Below the pieces are notes generated by a model. The model searched no databases and had not been told where the DNA came from. It saw only the letters and a program-made list of their open reading frames with translations. Shown here one piece after another: positions 21,301 through 28,685 of a DNA stretch of 64,000 bases. The position numbers were made by a program, and so were the translations under genes. Position 1 is the first letter of the stretch, and every line of letters begins with the position of its first letter. Source of the DNA: Manduca sexta (Eukaryota > Arthropoda > Insecta > Lepidoptera > Sphingidae); contig NC_051135.1 in the NCBI RefSeq assembly GCF_014839805.1, positions 10,109,291 to 10,173,290 of the forward strand, written 5' to 3'.

Positions 21301-23253
21301 TGCTGGATTTAAAATCTTATTCATTGCGATTAATTTCCTTCAGTGTGTAAGGTACAGATTGGTCTAATTCTTGATTCCTAATTGTAATTTTTATCATTAA
21401 TTCTTAACTTGGTTATTGTACTACTAAGTATCTTTTTTTCTAGGTTCCTGAAAGCCAAAGCAGCGGACGAGCGAGCGACTGTTATAACCTATGCATTCTT
21501 CCACGCGTTCAAGTTCCCCGATGCTCTCAGTGTCCACATAAGGTGCAAAGTGGAGATATGCAGGCATGGGTGTTTGGACCACTGCCAATTAGCTGGTGTC
21601 ACTCCTCAAAGACATGGAGCGTTAGACAGAAAGGACGATAGAACTCACCAAGATCATAATGAAATCAAGTAAGTGTTTCCACAGGCAGATTAAAAAGGAC
21701 TTTCAGAAATAAATCTCATAATAAATAGTTTTGTATAAAAACGCAGCAGCTGTAACTGGACAATTGTGTTTTGAAAATTATGAATAAATAGCTGTTGTTC
21801 TAAGAACGAAGTTAAATTAAAAAAACAATTTTATACGGTAAATATTCTCACTTTGTAATGTGTGTGCAACTGAAAACTTTAAAAAAATATTAAAATTCGT
21901 ATATATTTGTTTAGATTCGAGTGCAAGTCTGTCAGTGAACTAGGCACATATTCGTTTATAAATTGAGTTTATAAATCTCATCAAAATTTCATTGTATTTC
22001 AAGCGATTCATCAGCTGAAGACGGATCAAGTCTAATAGAAGAGCAGCGTCTCCCGCTGGAAGAGGCGTTTGGTGATGAAGTCTCAGGAGACGCTGTCCCC
22101 GCGCCAGCTCCATTGCCGCAACGAGCACCAGCGCCTGTGGTGGAACCCGATGAGGATCACATGTCTGTTGTTGAAGAGTTGGTTGAAGCCTTTGCTAGAC
22201 CTTTCACTGTAAGTATTTTTATAAGTTGTTTATTTTTTTTTATGAATTACTAGAAATAATGATTCTTTCATTATATTCTAATTAGTTATCATTATAACAT
22301 AAGGTTCATCTTAGTTTTCACAAATAAAATGTATGCTTATAATTCTATAATTAACACTTAAATGCGTTTAAAATACAGGAGATAATTACTTACTTACGAA
22401 GTAAGTCACGCTACTATACCAAGTTTATCTGTTATAAAATATTTTGTGTTTCAACAGGAACGCCCAACGAACCTTGGTGACAGGGAGCGCTTCCCCCACG
22501 GTCCTCGGAACCTTAATTCCAACATCCAGCCAGAGCCGACCCGTGATACAGTAGTGCCAGTGAAACCTCCGGGTCCCGCTGTAGCTGGTCCAAGGTCCTT
22601 GCGCAGAAGGCGTACTGTCCGAGATGCCAGGTCTGCTGATGTGGGCGTTTCGGGTATATACGAAGTAGTTTCCGAAGCGGACCTCGCGTTTGGACCATCT
22701 AGGGAATCTGTCACTGTGTTTAGTGGACGAATTCGTGAAGAGGTAATTTATTTAATTTTTTGTAAAGTGGGCACTAAATAGAAAGTTGTTTTAGTGTATA
22801 AAACTTGTGTTTATTTCAATTTCATTGTCTATACACATGCCAGTGAGATTGTATTGCATTGATGTAATCAGATTTTTTTTAAGTTATCCCCTCTTGGTGA
22901 TGTCATTGAATATAGATAATCATTTCTACTAGGTGTCTAATGATAATTATAAATATGAATACATTGGCACAGTATGTCAAAATTATCTTAATTTATAACT
23001 ATCCAATTTCCAGGTGGTCTACGGCATTTGTATGGGCGCTGTAAGCTTCGGAGCATTATTCGCTTCCGCGGCGGGAGCGGCTGCAGGCGCGGCCTTGGCT
23101 GCAGCCGTGATGCTGCAACGACTCCGTTCAAGGATGGCCATCCAACCGCCACCACCTATCTCCCCAGCGCCTGCCTCCCACTCCCTGGCCGCGTGGATGG
23201 CTCTGAGACTCCTGGGATCCCCACCACACCCCCACCACTCTCGTGAAGGCTGA
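161..23253 (+). CDS. ZP-domain apical matrix protein, miniature/dusky/dusky-like group (9 exons, 5' partial)
   Basis: Joined exons 161-308, 2663-2761, 9915-10091, 10405-10527, 21133-21241, 21444-21668, 22004-22208, 22458-22742 and 23014-23253 give 1611 nt, one unbroken frame of 536 residues plus TGA; every junction is GT-AG and the phases agree. Numbering visible residues, the ZP domain runs about 20-266 (ZP-N cysteines in VMCGKD, DPRCVYV, AKCGTK and LRCEW; ZP-C cysteines in VDCWM, KSC, YGC, RCKVEIC, RHGC and DHC). An acidic/Pro-rich linker follows, then furin-type RRRR (411-414), a VVSEADLAF patch (432-440), an Ala/Gly-rich membrane helix (about 462-491) and a 45-residue Pro-rich tail. Family members are secreted, cleaved by furin and polymerise in the apical matrix that shapes epidermal cells and cuticle. 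The signal-peptide exon lies left of the window. The spacing and the EVWDEAKRLRCEW and VSGIVPLGSTL stretches resemble insect dusky-like, but miniature and dusky are close paralogues, so no symbol is given. Confidence 0.88.
309..2662 (+). other. Intron of the + ZP gene
   Basis: GT-AG intron of about 2.35 kb. It is AT-rich and contains one tRNA-derived SINE head near 1021-1130. I see no other coding or structural signal. Confidence 0.7.
1021..1130 (+). repeat. tRNA-derived SINE head (fragment)
   Basis: It begins GTCTCGATGGCGCAG with a GATCCGGGTTCGAAATC block, a split pol III promoter with A-box and B-box like motifs. The 3' body of the family is missing, so this is a truncated copy and not a tRNA gene. 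Confidence 0.5.
2663..2761 (+). CDS. ZP gene (+), exon encoding central ZP-N
   Basis: Acceptor GTGTTGCAG ends at 2662 and donor GTAAGC starts at 2762. 99 nt, phase 1 in and out. It encodes GQHGDPRCVYVPP through AYAKCGTKP with two ZP-N cysteines. It continues exactly from the preceding exon by residue order and phase. Confidence 0.87.
3662..3807. repeat. Short foldback-type element, GCAATTATTGCTAGCAAT end motif
   Basis: The left end starts GCAATTATTGCTAGCAAT; the right end carries TAATTATTGCTTACGACTAT. A second, interrupted copy lies at 52388-52742 with the same end motifs in mirrored order. This suggests a small non-autonomous DNA element with related inverted termini. The family name is unknown to me. 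Confidence 0.45.
5801..6129 (+). mobile_element. tRNA-derived SINE with ATT tail and intact 11-bp target-site duplication
   Basis: The body is 5812-6118: a GGCGATAGCCTAGTTG head, a middle ATTCTTTGTGAATTATCG segment, the conserved CGCACTAGGCCAGCGTGG core and a short TTA/ATT repeat tail. Flanking ATACTACATTA at 5801-5811 and again at 6119-6129 is the insertion duplication. Relatives in this window are at 56154-56411 (inverted) and 61242-61544. Confidence 0.8.
6652..6768. repeat. 117-bp inverted repeat with nested hairpin
   Basis: The outer arms of about 37 bp (from 6652 rightward and 6768 leftward) match except for about four bases. Inside, AGAAGATTTGTAAATCTTCT forms a second hairpin. It has no coding potential. 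It could be a tiny foldback element or a template-switch product. Confidence 0.7.
7490..7736 (+). repeat. Interspersed repeat, CCTGATGG / ATTATGCCGGCCTGTTGG family
   Basis: It carries the family core: CTGATGG, GGTCCAATAG, TCGACTGACGAGAGATGATT, ATTATGCCGGCCTGTTGGAA and GTGGTCGCTATCC. Other copies are at 16960-17163, 33628-33705, 53345-53572 (inverted), 57758-58130 and 58570-58692 (inverted). It is non-coding; the class is unknown to me. Confidence 0.7.
8188..8465 (+). mobile_element. tRNA-derived SINE with probable 10-bp target duplication
   Basis: The body is 8198-8455: an A/B-box head (GTCTCGGTTGCGTAGTTG, GGGTTCGATGCTCGGG), GGGTAAAGTGATGATTTTTT, and the 3' block CTCTGCCTACCCCTTCGGG. AAATTATTTT at 8188-8197 and 8456-8465 is the likely target duplication, though low in complexity. 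The same family occurs at 26123-26392, 39377-39705, 48258-48352, 49050-49115 and 50952-51171. Confidence 0.75.
8793..9044 (-). other. Unexplained GC-rich island with minus-strand ORF and downstream poly(A) signal
   Basis: An island of clearly higher GC than the surrounding intron spans about 8690-9290. On the minus strand an ORF without a convincing ATG ends at 8793 (it contains RRSQNERDARYHASWLPIVD) and is followed about 140 bp later by AATAAA (8653-8648). Upstream, other frames show shorter open stretches (from an ATG near 9280 and in the 9080-9200 region), as if one reading frame had been broken by indels. I do not recognise the protein. It could be a decayed processed gene copy, a nested gene or a regulatory block. 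No intron signals were convincing. Confidence 0.3.
9915..10091 (+). CDS. ZP gene (+), exon encoding end of ZP-N and ZP-N/ZP-C linker
   Basis: Acceptor CCAATTGCAG ends at 9914 and donor GTATAT starts at 10092. 177 nt, phase 1 in and out. It encodes HGQFYENTVVVQYDK, EVWDEAKRLRCEWFNDYEK and the linker VIADLDVVQLDFRG. The LRCEW cysteine is the last of ZP-N. This is the most conserved-looking stretch and aligns by eye with EVWDQARKLRCTW in the convergent paralogue. Confidence 0.9.
10092..10404 (+). other. Short intron of the + ZP gene
   Basis: 313-bp GT-AG intron with no repeat or other signal. The open frames seen across it are chance extensions of exon sequence. Confidence 0.7.
10405..10527 (+). 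CDS. ZP gene (+), exon encoding start of ZP-C
   Basis: Acceptor ATTACTTGCAG ends at 10404 and donor GTAAGA starts at 10528. 123 nt, phase 1 in and out. It encodes GDNVDCWMEIQAGKGPWAPP and VSGIVPLGSTLTLVVAINDYRG. The 10.6-kb intron that follows holds the RTE retrotransposon. Confidence 0.9.
11300..11309. repeat. RTE target-site duplication, 3' side copy
   Basis: TCACTATAAT, repeated exactly at 14342-14351. Together they bracket the element and fix its ends. Confidence 0.75.
11310..14341 (-). mobile_element. RTE-clade non-LTR retrotransposon, nearly full length, decayed
   Basis: On the minus strand the open segments run 14101-13112, 13107-12607, 12565-12128, 12275-11883 and 11742-11338. The first is an apurinic-type endonuclease (GLCEVRREG, VYAPT, MGDFNAKVG, NEIDFIMTD, GSDHRLV). 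The next three are reverse transcriptase (LKNGKAPGEDG, QAGFRGG, VDYEKAFDS, HLRFADDIVIMAE with the FADD catalytic box). The last is the typical C-terminal region (TYGAETWTL, RWSDDLRK). At least four frame breaks separate them, so it is inactive. The 3' end is an ATC/GAT microsatellite at 11309-11336. TCACTATAAT at 11300-11309 and 14342-14351 is a target-site duplication. It sits antisense in the large intron of the + ZP gene. Confidence 0.92.
11338..14101 (-). pseudogene. Broken endonuclease/reverse transcriptase ORF of the RTE element
   Basis: One ancestral polyprotein is now split over several frames. Breaks fall near 13110 (between endonuclease and RT N-terminus), about 12570-12600, about 12240 (just after GVRQG) and about 11750-11880. 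The frame also appears to extend upstream of 14101 (LTLATYNGRSL). The family's usual single ORF is about 1000 residues, which fits the length. Key catalytic motifs remain readable, so decay is moderate. Confidence 0.88.
14342..14351. repeat. RTE target-site duplication, 5' side copy
   Basis: TCACTATAAT, identical to 11300-11309. Confidence 0.75.
14960..15110. repeat. GC-rich interspersed repeat, GGATATCGCTCCATCTC family
   Basis: It contains GATATCGCTCCATCTCGCTC, a CTTTCG block and GCTGACGTCACGTG. The same order is found inverted at about 36271-36342. Non-coding; class unknown. Confidence 0.55.
15721..15771. repeat. Perfect hairpin, 21-bp arms, 9-base loop
   Basis: Arms 15721-15741 and 15751-15771 are exact reverse complements. 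Confidence 0.85.
16960..17163 (+). repeat. Interspersed repeat, CCTGATGG / ATTATGCCGGCC family
   Basis: It shares GCACCTGATGGTAAGTAG, the CTGACGAGAGGTGATTATCTC block, ATTATGCCGGCC and GTGGTCGCTATCC with the copies at 7490 and 57758. Confidence 0.65.
17694..17830 (-). repeat. Fragment of a Helitron-like or related interspersed element
   Basis: It starts CTAACTTTTGCTCGCGGCTTC, and TATCTCTCTATTAAATTTC and CAGACAGACAGAC follow. This order (reverse orientation) is common in lepidopteran repeats ending in GCGGGC...CTAG. Assignment is from memory of the family style. Confidence 0.35.
18738..18972 (+). repeat. Interspersed repeat, ATTGCTTTGAATGA / CGACCGCCCAT family
   Basis: A T-run, then ATTGCTTTAAATGACGAT, ACGACCGCCCATAAAC, ATCCAACACCTT, GTATTATTTGGTAT and AATGTTCTTCGAA. 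It matches 48361-48672 and the inverse of 56412-56735, which are longer at the 3' side. Confidence 0.7.
19446..19482 (+). repeat. Short end fragment of the TTATGTTTACGCGAATG palindromic family
   Basis: It matches only the left terminus (TTTACGCGAATGTTAGACATT) of the elements at 40000-40203 and 58874-58992. Confidence 0.5.
21133..21241 (+). CDS. ZP gene (+), exon of ZP-C
   Basis: Acceptor TTTAATTTCAG ends at 21132 and donor GTATCT starts at 21242. 109 nt, so the phase changes from 1 to 2. It encodes EFDMRVKSCAASDGSG and YGCVLRPKMIS, with two ZP-C cysteines. Confidence 0.9.
21242..21443 (+). other. Short introns of the 3' half of the + ZP gene
   Basis: This intron (202 bp) and those at 21669-22003, 22209-22457 and 22743-23013 are all GT-AG, AT-rich and without repeats. 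Confidence 0.7.
21444..21668 (+). CDS. ZP gene (+), exon encoding end of ZP-C
   Basis: Acceptor with a strong polypyrimidine tract (CTTTTTTTCTAG) ends at 21443 and donor GTAAGT starts at 21669. 225 nt, phase 2 in and out. It encodes FLKAKAADERATVITYAFF, HAFKFPDALSVHIRCKVEIC and RHGCLDHC, which closes the ZP domain, followed by a charged linker. Confidence 0.92.
22004..22208 (+). CDS. ZP gene (+), acidic linker exon
   Basis: Acceptor TGTATTTCAAG ends at 22003 and donor GTAAGT starts at 22209. 205 nt, phase 2 to 0. It encodes a Glu/Asp/Pro/Ala-rich stretch with no cysteines, lying between the ZP domain and the furin site. It was accepted because the frame and phase join both neighbours and no stop occurs. 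Confidence 0.85.
22458..22742 (+). CDS. ZP gene (+), exon with furin site and juxtamembrane patch
   Basis: Acceptor TGTTTCAACAG ends at 22457 and donor GTAATT starts at 22743. 285 nt, phase 0. It encodes a Pro/Arg-rich segment, the tetrabasic RRRR (residues 411-414), and GIYEVVSEADLAFG, a hydrophobic patch in the place of the external hydrophobic patch that controls ZP polymerisation in other ZP proteins (family knowledge). Confidence 0.88.
23014..23253 (+). CDS. ZP gene (+), terminal exon: transmembrane helix and cytoplasmic tail
   Basis: Acceptor CAATTTCCAG ends at 23013; the stop TGA is at 23251-23253. It encodes a roughly 30-residue hydrophobic helix dominated by Ala and Gly, then QRLRSRM (a positive-inside stop-transfer) and a Pro/His/Ser-rich tail ending SREG. 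Confidence 0.88.
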   Translation: MVYGICMGAVSFGALFASAAGAAAGAALAAAVMLQRLRSRMAIQPPPPISPAPASHSLAAWMALRLLGSPPHPHHSREG

Positions 23254-23314
23254 CTCGAGTTTATGTGAAAGACTGTTAGTTTCTAGTTGTGAGTGTGTTG
23301 TGACGTTGGGTATT

Positions 23315-23320
23315 AATAAA
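23315..23320 (+). terminator. Polyadenylation signal of the + strand ZP gene
   Basis: AATAAA lies 62 bp after the stop codon. A second AATAAA near 23471 could serve a longer 3'UTR. Confidence 0.65.
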
Positions 23321-26300
23321 ACATAGTTTATTATCAAATGTGGTAATTCTATATGTTAAGATATTTCAGTTAAAAATCATATTTTGATTTAATATTAAAT
23401 GGTGCTGTACTGGTGCTTGTATATCATCAATGATAATACCGATTATGTCCATTGTGTTTTATTAACACCCAATAAATTTTATGTAAATCGATATTTTCAA
23501 ATTCATAGAGTTTTCGATACCTGATTATTTCCTTCTGTGTTTAAAAGGTCAGTTTCTTTCGAATGAGTGAACACATCTAAAATAACACTATTCTTATAAT
23601 TTACGTTAGCTGTAAGTAAATCAATGGTTCTAGAGTGTCAAATGGTGCTAGGTCGTGCTACGGACTAAGTCCTAAGAAACCTGATTATATAAAATTTTTC
23701 ACTGTTGTGAATATACATAAGTTGTACATATATATTTTTCTATGTTTTTACACTGATTTTCGTGTTCTTTAGATTTTAGCGGATAAGAATAAACGAGTCA
23801 TGCCATTAGAGTAAGGTTTAGTTAATCCAGAATATACGCTACTTGTTATGGATTGCTCATTTATTTGTGTAGATTGTATGTTTATATCCGAAATGTATTA
23901 ATTTTACTCATTTTTAGTGAATTAATCAGAGGCTCTGATATTTGCATTCCTTCGTCACATAATCACGTTAATTTGATTAAAAACCATACTTATAGCAATA
24001 GCATGAAATTTATTGAGTTTTAAGGCGTTATTCTATTGTTTGCTATATTGGGATGAAATTTGCGAACTAGTAGAGTTGGTTCGAATTATTTATTTATTAT
24101 ATACTTTAGACATGTTTAGAGAAACTAGTAATATAATTGTTCGTCAAAACCTATATTTAGTAGATTTATTTAATTTTATTAATGACGAAACACGTCTTGT
24201 CTATTAATTTAATAAAATGCTTAAAGTTAATTGGAGCTGCAGTCTGTTCATATTTTATTACGTTATGTAAAATATGGGTAAACGTTGGAGAGACTGTTAC
24301 TTCATCGTAAGTTATTTATTTAGGAACTCTAGATTTAGTGTAAGATTCACTGTATACCTGAGGCTTTACTCCGAATGCACGAGGTCGATACTTAAATACA
24401 CTTAAAAAATACATTTACTTACCAACCAACATGACTCCAATTTAGTACTGTATTTAAAACTGTGAGTTCTTGAGAAGGGTGCATATACCAAAAATCAAAG
24501 CACAGTTTATGTCAGGTTATGAAAATATTCTTGTTTATCACACATAACTAATTGTTGTTGCACTGTAGTATCTTAGAATTTTATTATAGCTTGTTTGTTA
24601 TTTACAATAATAAAATAATAAATAATAATAATAATCCTTTAGAATGTTTACAACTCTGATCTACGTTTTCATCTCATTAATGGTAATTTATTTTATACTT
24701 ACATGATTAGTAACTATCGTTCTTCTTTACAATTTGTATTCTTATCCTAATTTTGAAGATATTCAGAATTTCGTCTATATTTTGAGTAACTTCTTAACCA
24801 AGTTCTGATTACGATTTGCGCAAATTATCTTCTAAGGGATTTGCCAGACAGGTTGTAAAAACTCAGCCAAATTTTTGCAACGTATGGCAAAAATAAAGTA
24901 AAAATATTTCGTGATTTCGGAGTGCGCCTCATTAACGTTATGATATTTTGAAACACCAATGAATGATAATAATAGATATATGCTATTCTAAACTTGCATT
25001 TACTCAGCATTTATTTTCCTACTTGTAACTCTTACGTTGCTCAATAATGTATTTGTATTTAATTAATTAGTTTTAGTTATTTTTAAGTATTTATAAATAG
25101 ACCTGATAGTGGTTTGAGAGGTCAATTTACACGTGGTAATTGACGGTAACTGGAAATGCTTTATACGTTTGTACGTGGTCCATAAAAGCCAGAAGTCCTA
25201 ATCTAGTGGCTCAAACCTTTGAATGTTAATTAGGAAAACTACCACAATTATTGAACTATAAAGCAATATTTTGGATAGATTTTACAGCACTTTTTATACT
25301 GTTTAATAATGTAGTTGTGAAGTTACAAAGATGATTTGCATTTCCGCATTTACAATAATACAAAACGTGGCGTTTCACTTAATTTTAAATTCAAAATTGT
25401 TTCTATAATAATGACCTTTCAAACCTTAATACATGCTACCCAAAAATAATGCATTTATTAATAGAGAAACTATTATTTCGTAAGTTACGTGTAGTTTTCG
25501 TCAGAAAACTAATATCCCTAAGTGCAATTTTATGTTTACACAAATATTTAGTCTCCACTTAAGAATCTAAAAGGTTGAGGTGATAATTTCTGACTTATTT
25601 TACGGGGATTTTTTTATACATATCTTGTTTAAAATGTCTTTCTTGATAACATATTTGGTATTAACTTAAGCACCTGTTTTGTTTAATGGAATAAAATGTA
25701 TGTTGAAACATTTATCAAGTTTTGTTTTCTTATTTCTCCTACTTAGTAAATAATCGTATAAAAACACAGGGAATTTGTATAAAAAAATAGGTTTTTAAAT
25801 TTAGCAGGTACTTTTTAATTTGGTCTATATTATTATAAATGCTAAATGATTCTATTTTTTATCAATCATATACATCAATCAACTTGTACCATATAAACGT
25901 ATTAAAAAATCCGTTTCCAAAAAAAAATTTATTCCAATTCCTACTGAAATTGTTCCTGTCAAATACTAGAAAAGAGATGCTCGAACTAAGCCGTGACATA
26001 TTAATTTCTACCTAATTTTCCATTAAAATTTGATATTGCTTGTATAGAATGGTTTCTATATCAAAGATTAGTCACGCAGGTTTATCTATCCTCTGCTAGT
26101 TTTATAGTTATTAACTTTTTTTTACTACCTCGGTGGCATAGTTATATTGCGTGCATTGAATGGCAGCGCTCTGAGGTCCCGGAATTCGAATCTCGGGCCG
26201 GGTAAAGTGATATCGCATTTTTCTACTCAATATCAGCCCGATGTCTGAAATTTGTGGCCGATATGGTAATTGACTATATGGACTCTCTTCCTATCTATCT

Positions 26301-27251
26301 CATAATGGAATGAAACACACATAGCGAAGAAGACCGTAATTGCCCTTCTGCCTACCCAATTGGAGATAAAGGCGAGATATGCATTTGCATTTTTTATCAA
26401 TGTAAGTAGTTTTAATTAATTTAGAATAGCACTCAATATTTAATGCTATTAAGGTTTAAATATACTTAATTCATTACGTTTTCCGTGTAAATTTTGCCAC
26501 ACTATCTTTACGTAAGATTGATATACGTCTATAAGATAGAATCATTATTCGTCATAGGATGGTTTGACTATTTGTGTATGAATAAAATAAAGAAGGTTTC
26601 TTTGTATAAGTTTAATTTTCAAATAATTGTTACAAAATCGTATTTATTATATAATTTATTGGTTTGCGCAATGTTAAAACAAAAAACGGGTAAAAACAAT
26701 CAGCATTTGTAACAATTAATAAACTTCACTGTAATAAAAATAATGAACAAAGAAGAGGAGGTACTCAGGTGGTATACAATAAATAAATACTTAGTCATGA
26801 CTACAATAAGAACTTAACTAAAAATAAATATTATTTTAATACTAATGACAAGTTATTTTAAATTAAACATCTAGCGGTTCACCTAAATGTTGATACACCA
26901 CGTATTGTGTTATTTTCCGTTGCCCCTACTTCAAAATACATTCGAAAAGAGGTAACAGAAGATTGTACTAATATTTTAATACTAAATTTAATCGTAATCT
27001 GATCTGCACGTTCACGAAATCGTACATCTAGATTCAACAAATCAACTTGAATGTTGAACAAATCTCCAACAATGTTAATTTATGTCCAACTGCAACTGTT
27101 ATGTTAATCAATAATTCAATTAATACTATATTAATATAGAATTTGTAACTAACATTGAGCACTCAAACAACGCGCAAGTAATATAATTGGCATGGTCTAA
27201 CGTCAGTCTCATCACACTAATATGTACAAATTAAATTACTTAAACACTCTG
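23321..27251. other. Convergent intergenic spacer between the two ZP genes
   Basis: About 3.9 kb of AT-rich DNA downstream of both genes. It contains the SINE at 26123-26392 and short ATA/AAT-rich runs near 24600. No AATAAA was found close to the minus-strand stop; an ATTAAA-type signal may be used near 26974-26992. No gene is visible. Confidence 0.6.
26123..26392 (+). mobile_element. tRNA-derived SINE
   Basis: Head CCTCGGTGGCATAGTTATAT, B-box like GGAATTCGAATCTCGGGCC, GGGTAAAGTGATATCGCATT, and the 3' block CTTCTGCCTACCCAATTGG. It is the same family as 8198-8455. Confidence 0.7.
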
Positions 27252-28685
27252 TTACGAGTAGAAACGGCTTTTTGAAATTATGTGCGCTGTTGGCGGTGGG
27301 TGGGGTCGAGCTATCGTCGTCACGGCGGCTGTCTTCTTTTTCAACGTAGTTATAGGTCTTAACTTCAAGAATAGTATAGCTGATACTGCACAAGAACATA
27401 ATAATGTGGCAAGCAGAGCGCCTAGTGTTGCAGCAAAGCCAGGCGTTGTCATGCAAACAAGGCCTGGAGTTGGAACTATTTTCGGCGCTGATGGTTCCTC
27501 TGATGTGTCTAAGTTTAAGTCTCCGGCAGATACAACACGAATTACGCGGTTTACGCCAACTTCTTTTTCAGGAGATGTGGCACGTCGCTGCCTCCTTACT
27601 CGTCGCTCGTCTCGTCTTGCCTCAATGCCAACAGTGTATGCATCAATTTGAGGAGGTCCGTATTCAGCATGAGGGGCAATCACATTCGGGCCGCCATCTG
27701 AACATTGTTCTGGGCATCGGTATCTGCAAATCTGAATCGTGCACTGGAAGTGTACCTCCATTGAATCAGGGAATTTAAATGCTTGGAAGTGAGCATATGA
27801 CAGAACACTAGCGCTAGCTCCGAAGTTCTTGATCTTGGTGAATCTTGACATCAACTTCGGTCTCGTCACACAGCCTCGCCTATCGACTAATTGGATAGGG
27901 GCGCGTTGACCATCGTGAGCTACACAGTCTCGGACCAGCATATCGAACTTCGCATCATCATCTTTGATAGCCAAAACCATTGTCATAGTCTGTCCAATCT
28001 TTACAAGACCTGATACTTCGGAAGCCCATGGTCCTTTACCGACTTGAATTTGCATCCAGCATCCAACGTTATCTCCAGCGAAGTCTGCCCTGACAACATC
28101 AAGCATGTCAACGGGGAAAGGTCTGAACGTTACAGCCTTTCTCATATTGATCGTGCCATGTGCAACGCAATTTACGAGCCTGATCCCAAACTTCTTGCAC
28201 CTGAGGATCATATTGGATTACAATTACATTTTCAAAGTACGTTCCAGCGGCCGCTACGTCTCCTCTGTATCTAGGATCTCCGCTGCCAGCCGTGCCGCAA
28301 GCATGAGCGCCTATTTCGAATGAAGCTGAAGCTCTTCCAAGATTTGGAGGTAGGTGGACGCATTGATGATTAGAGTAGTGACCTTTAGAGAACACGATAC
28401 CAAAGAACGGTTTATCGAAACTGAGGAAGACTCTCATAGCATTCTTTTCACATTTTACATCAAGAGAGACAATTTTCGGCATGTCTGGAGCAGGCGCCGG
28501 CCAAACGTCTCCAGCCCCGCTGAAGACTTTTTCGCTGGCTGATGTTTGTGCATCAGCTGGCGGTGCAGGCGGAGGCGGCGGTCCTCGGAAACCAGGTCCT
28601 AAGTCGTTTTTGTGGTGGTTAACTGGCGGCCCGAGAGCGAATGGCTTCGTGTGGATGGGATGATGATTCGGAATTCGAGGCATAC
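27252..28685 (-). CDS. ZP gene (-), large terminal exon with whole ZP domain, furin site and TM
   Basis: Acceptor CTATTTTCAG ends at 28686; the stop TAA is at 27254-27252. The 1434-nt exon reads from MPRIPNHHP through QVQEVWDQARKLRCTWHDQYEK in one frame, then from AVTFRPFPVDML through the ZP-C domain, RVRRQRR, the membrane helix and SRFYS in another. The switch needs one surplus base in the stretch AAAGG (minus strand) at 28140-28136. All ZP cysteines are present. No introns interrupt the ZP domain, unlike the + gene, where five do. Confidence 0.88.

Noticed and set aside
27280..28663. Several + strand open frames of 60-124 codons across the minus-strand ZP exon
   Set aside because: They are antisense shadows of a well-supported, compositionally biased coding exon; none has domain features.
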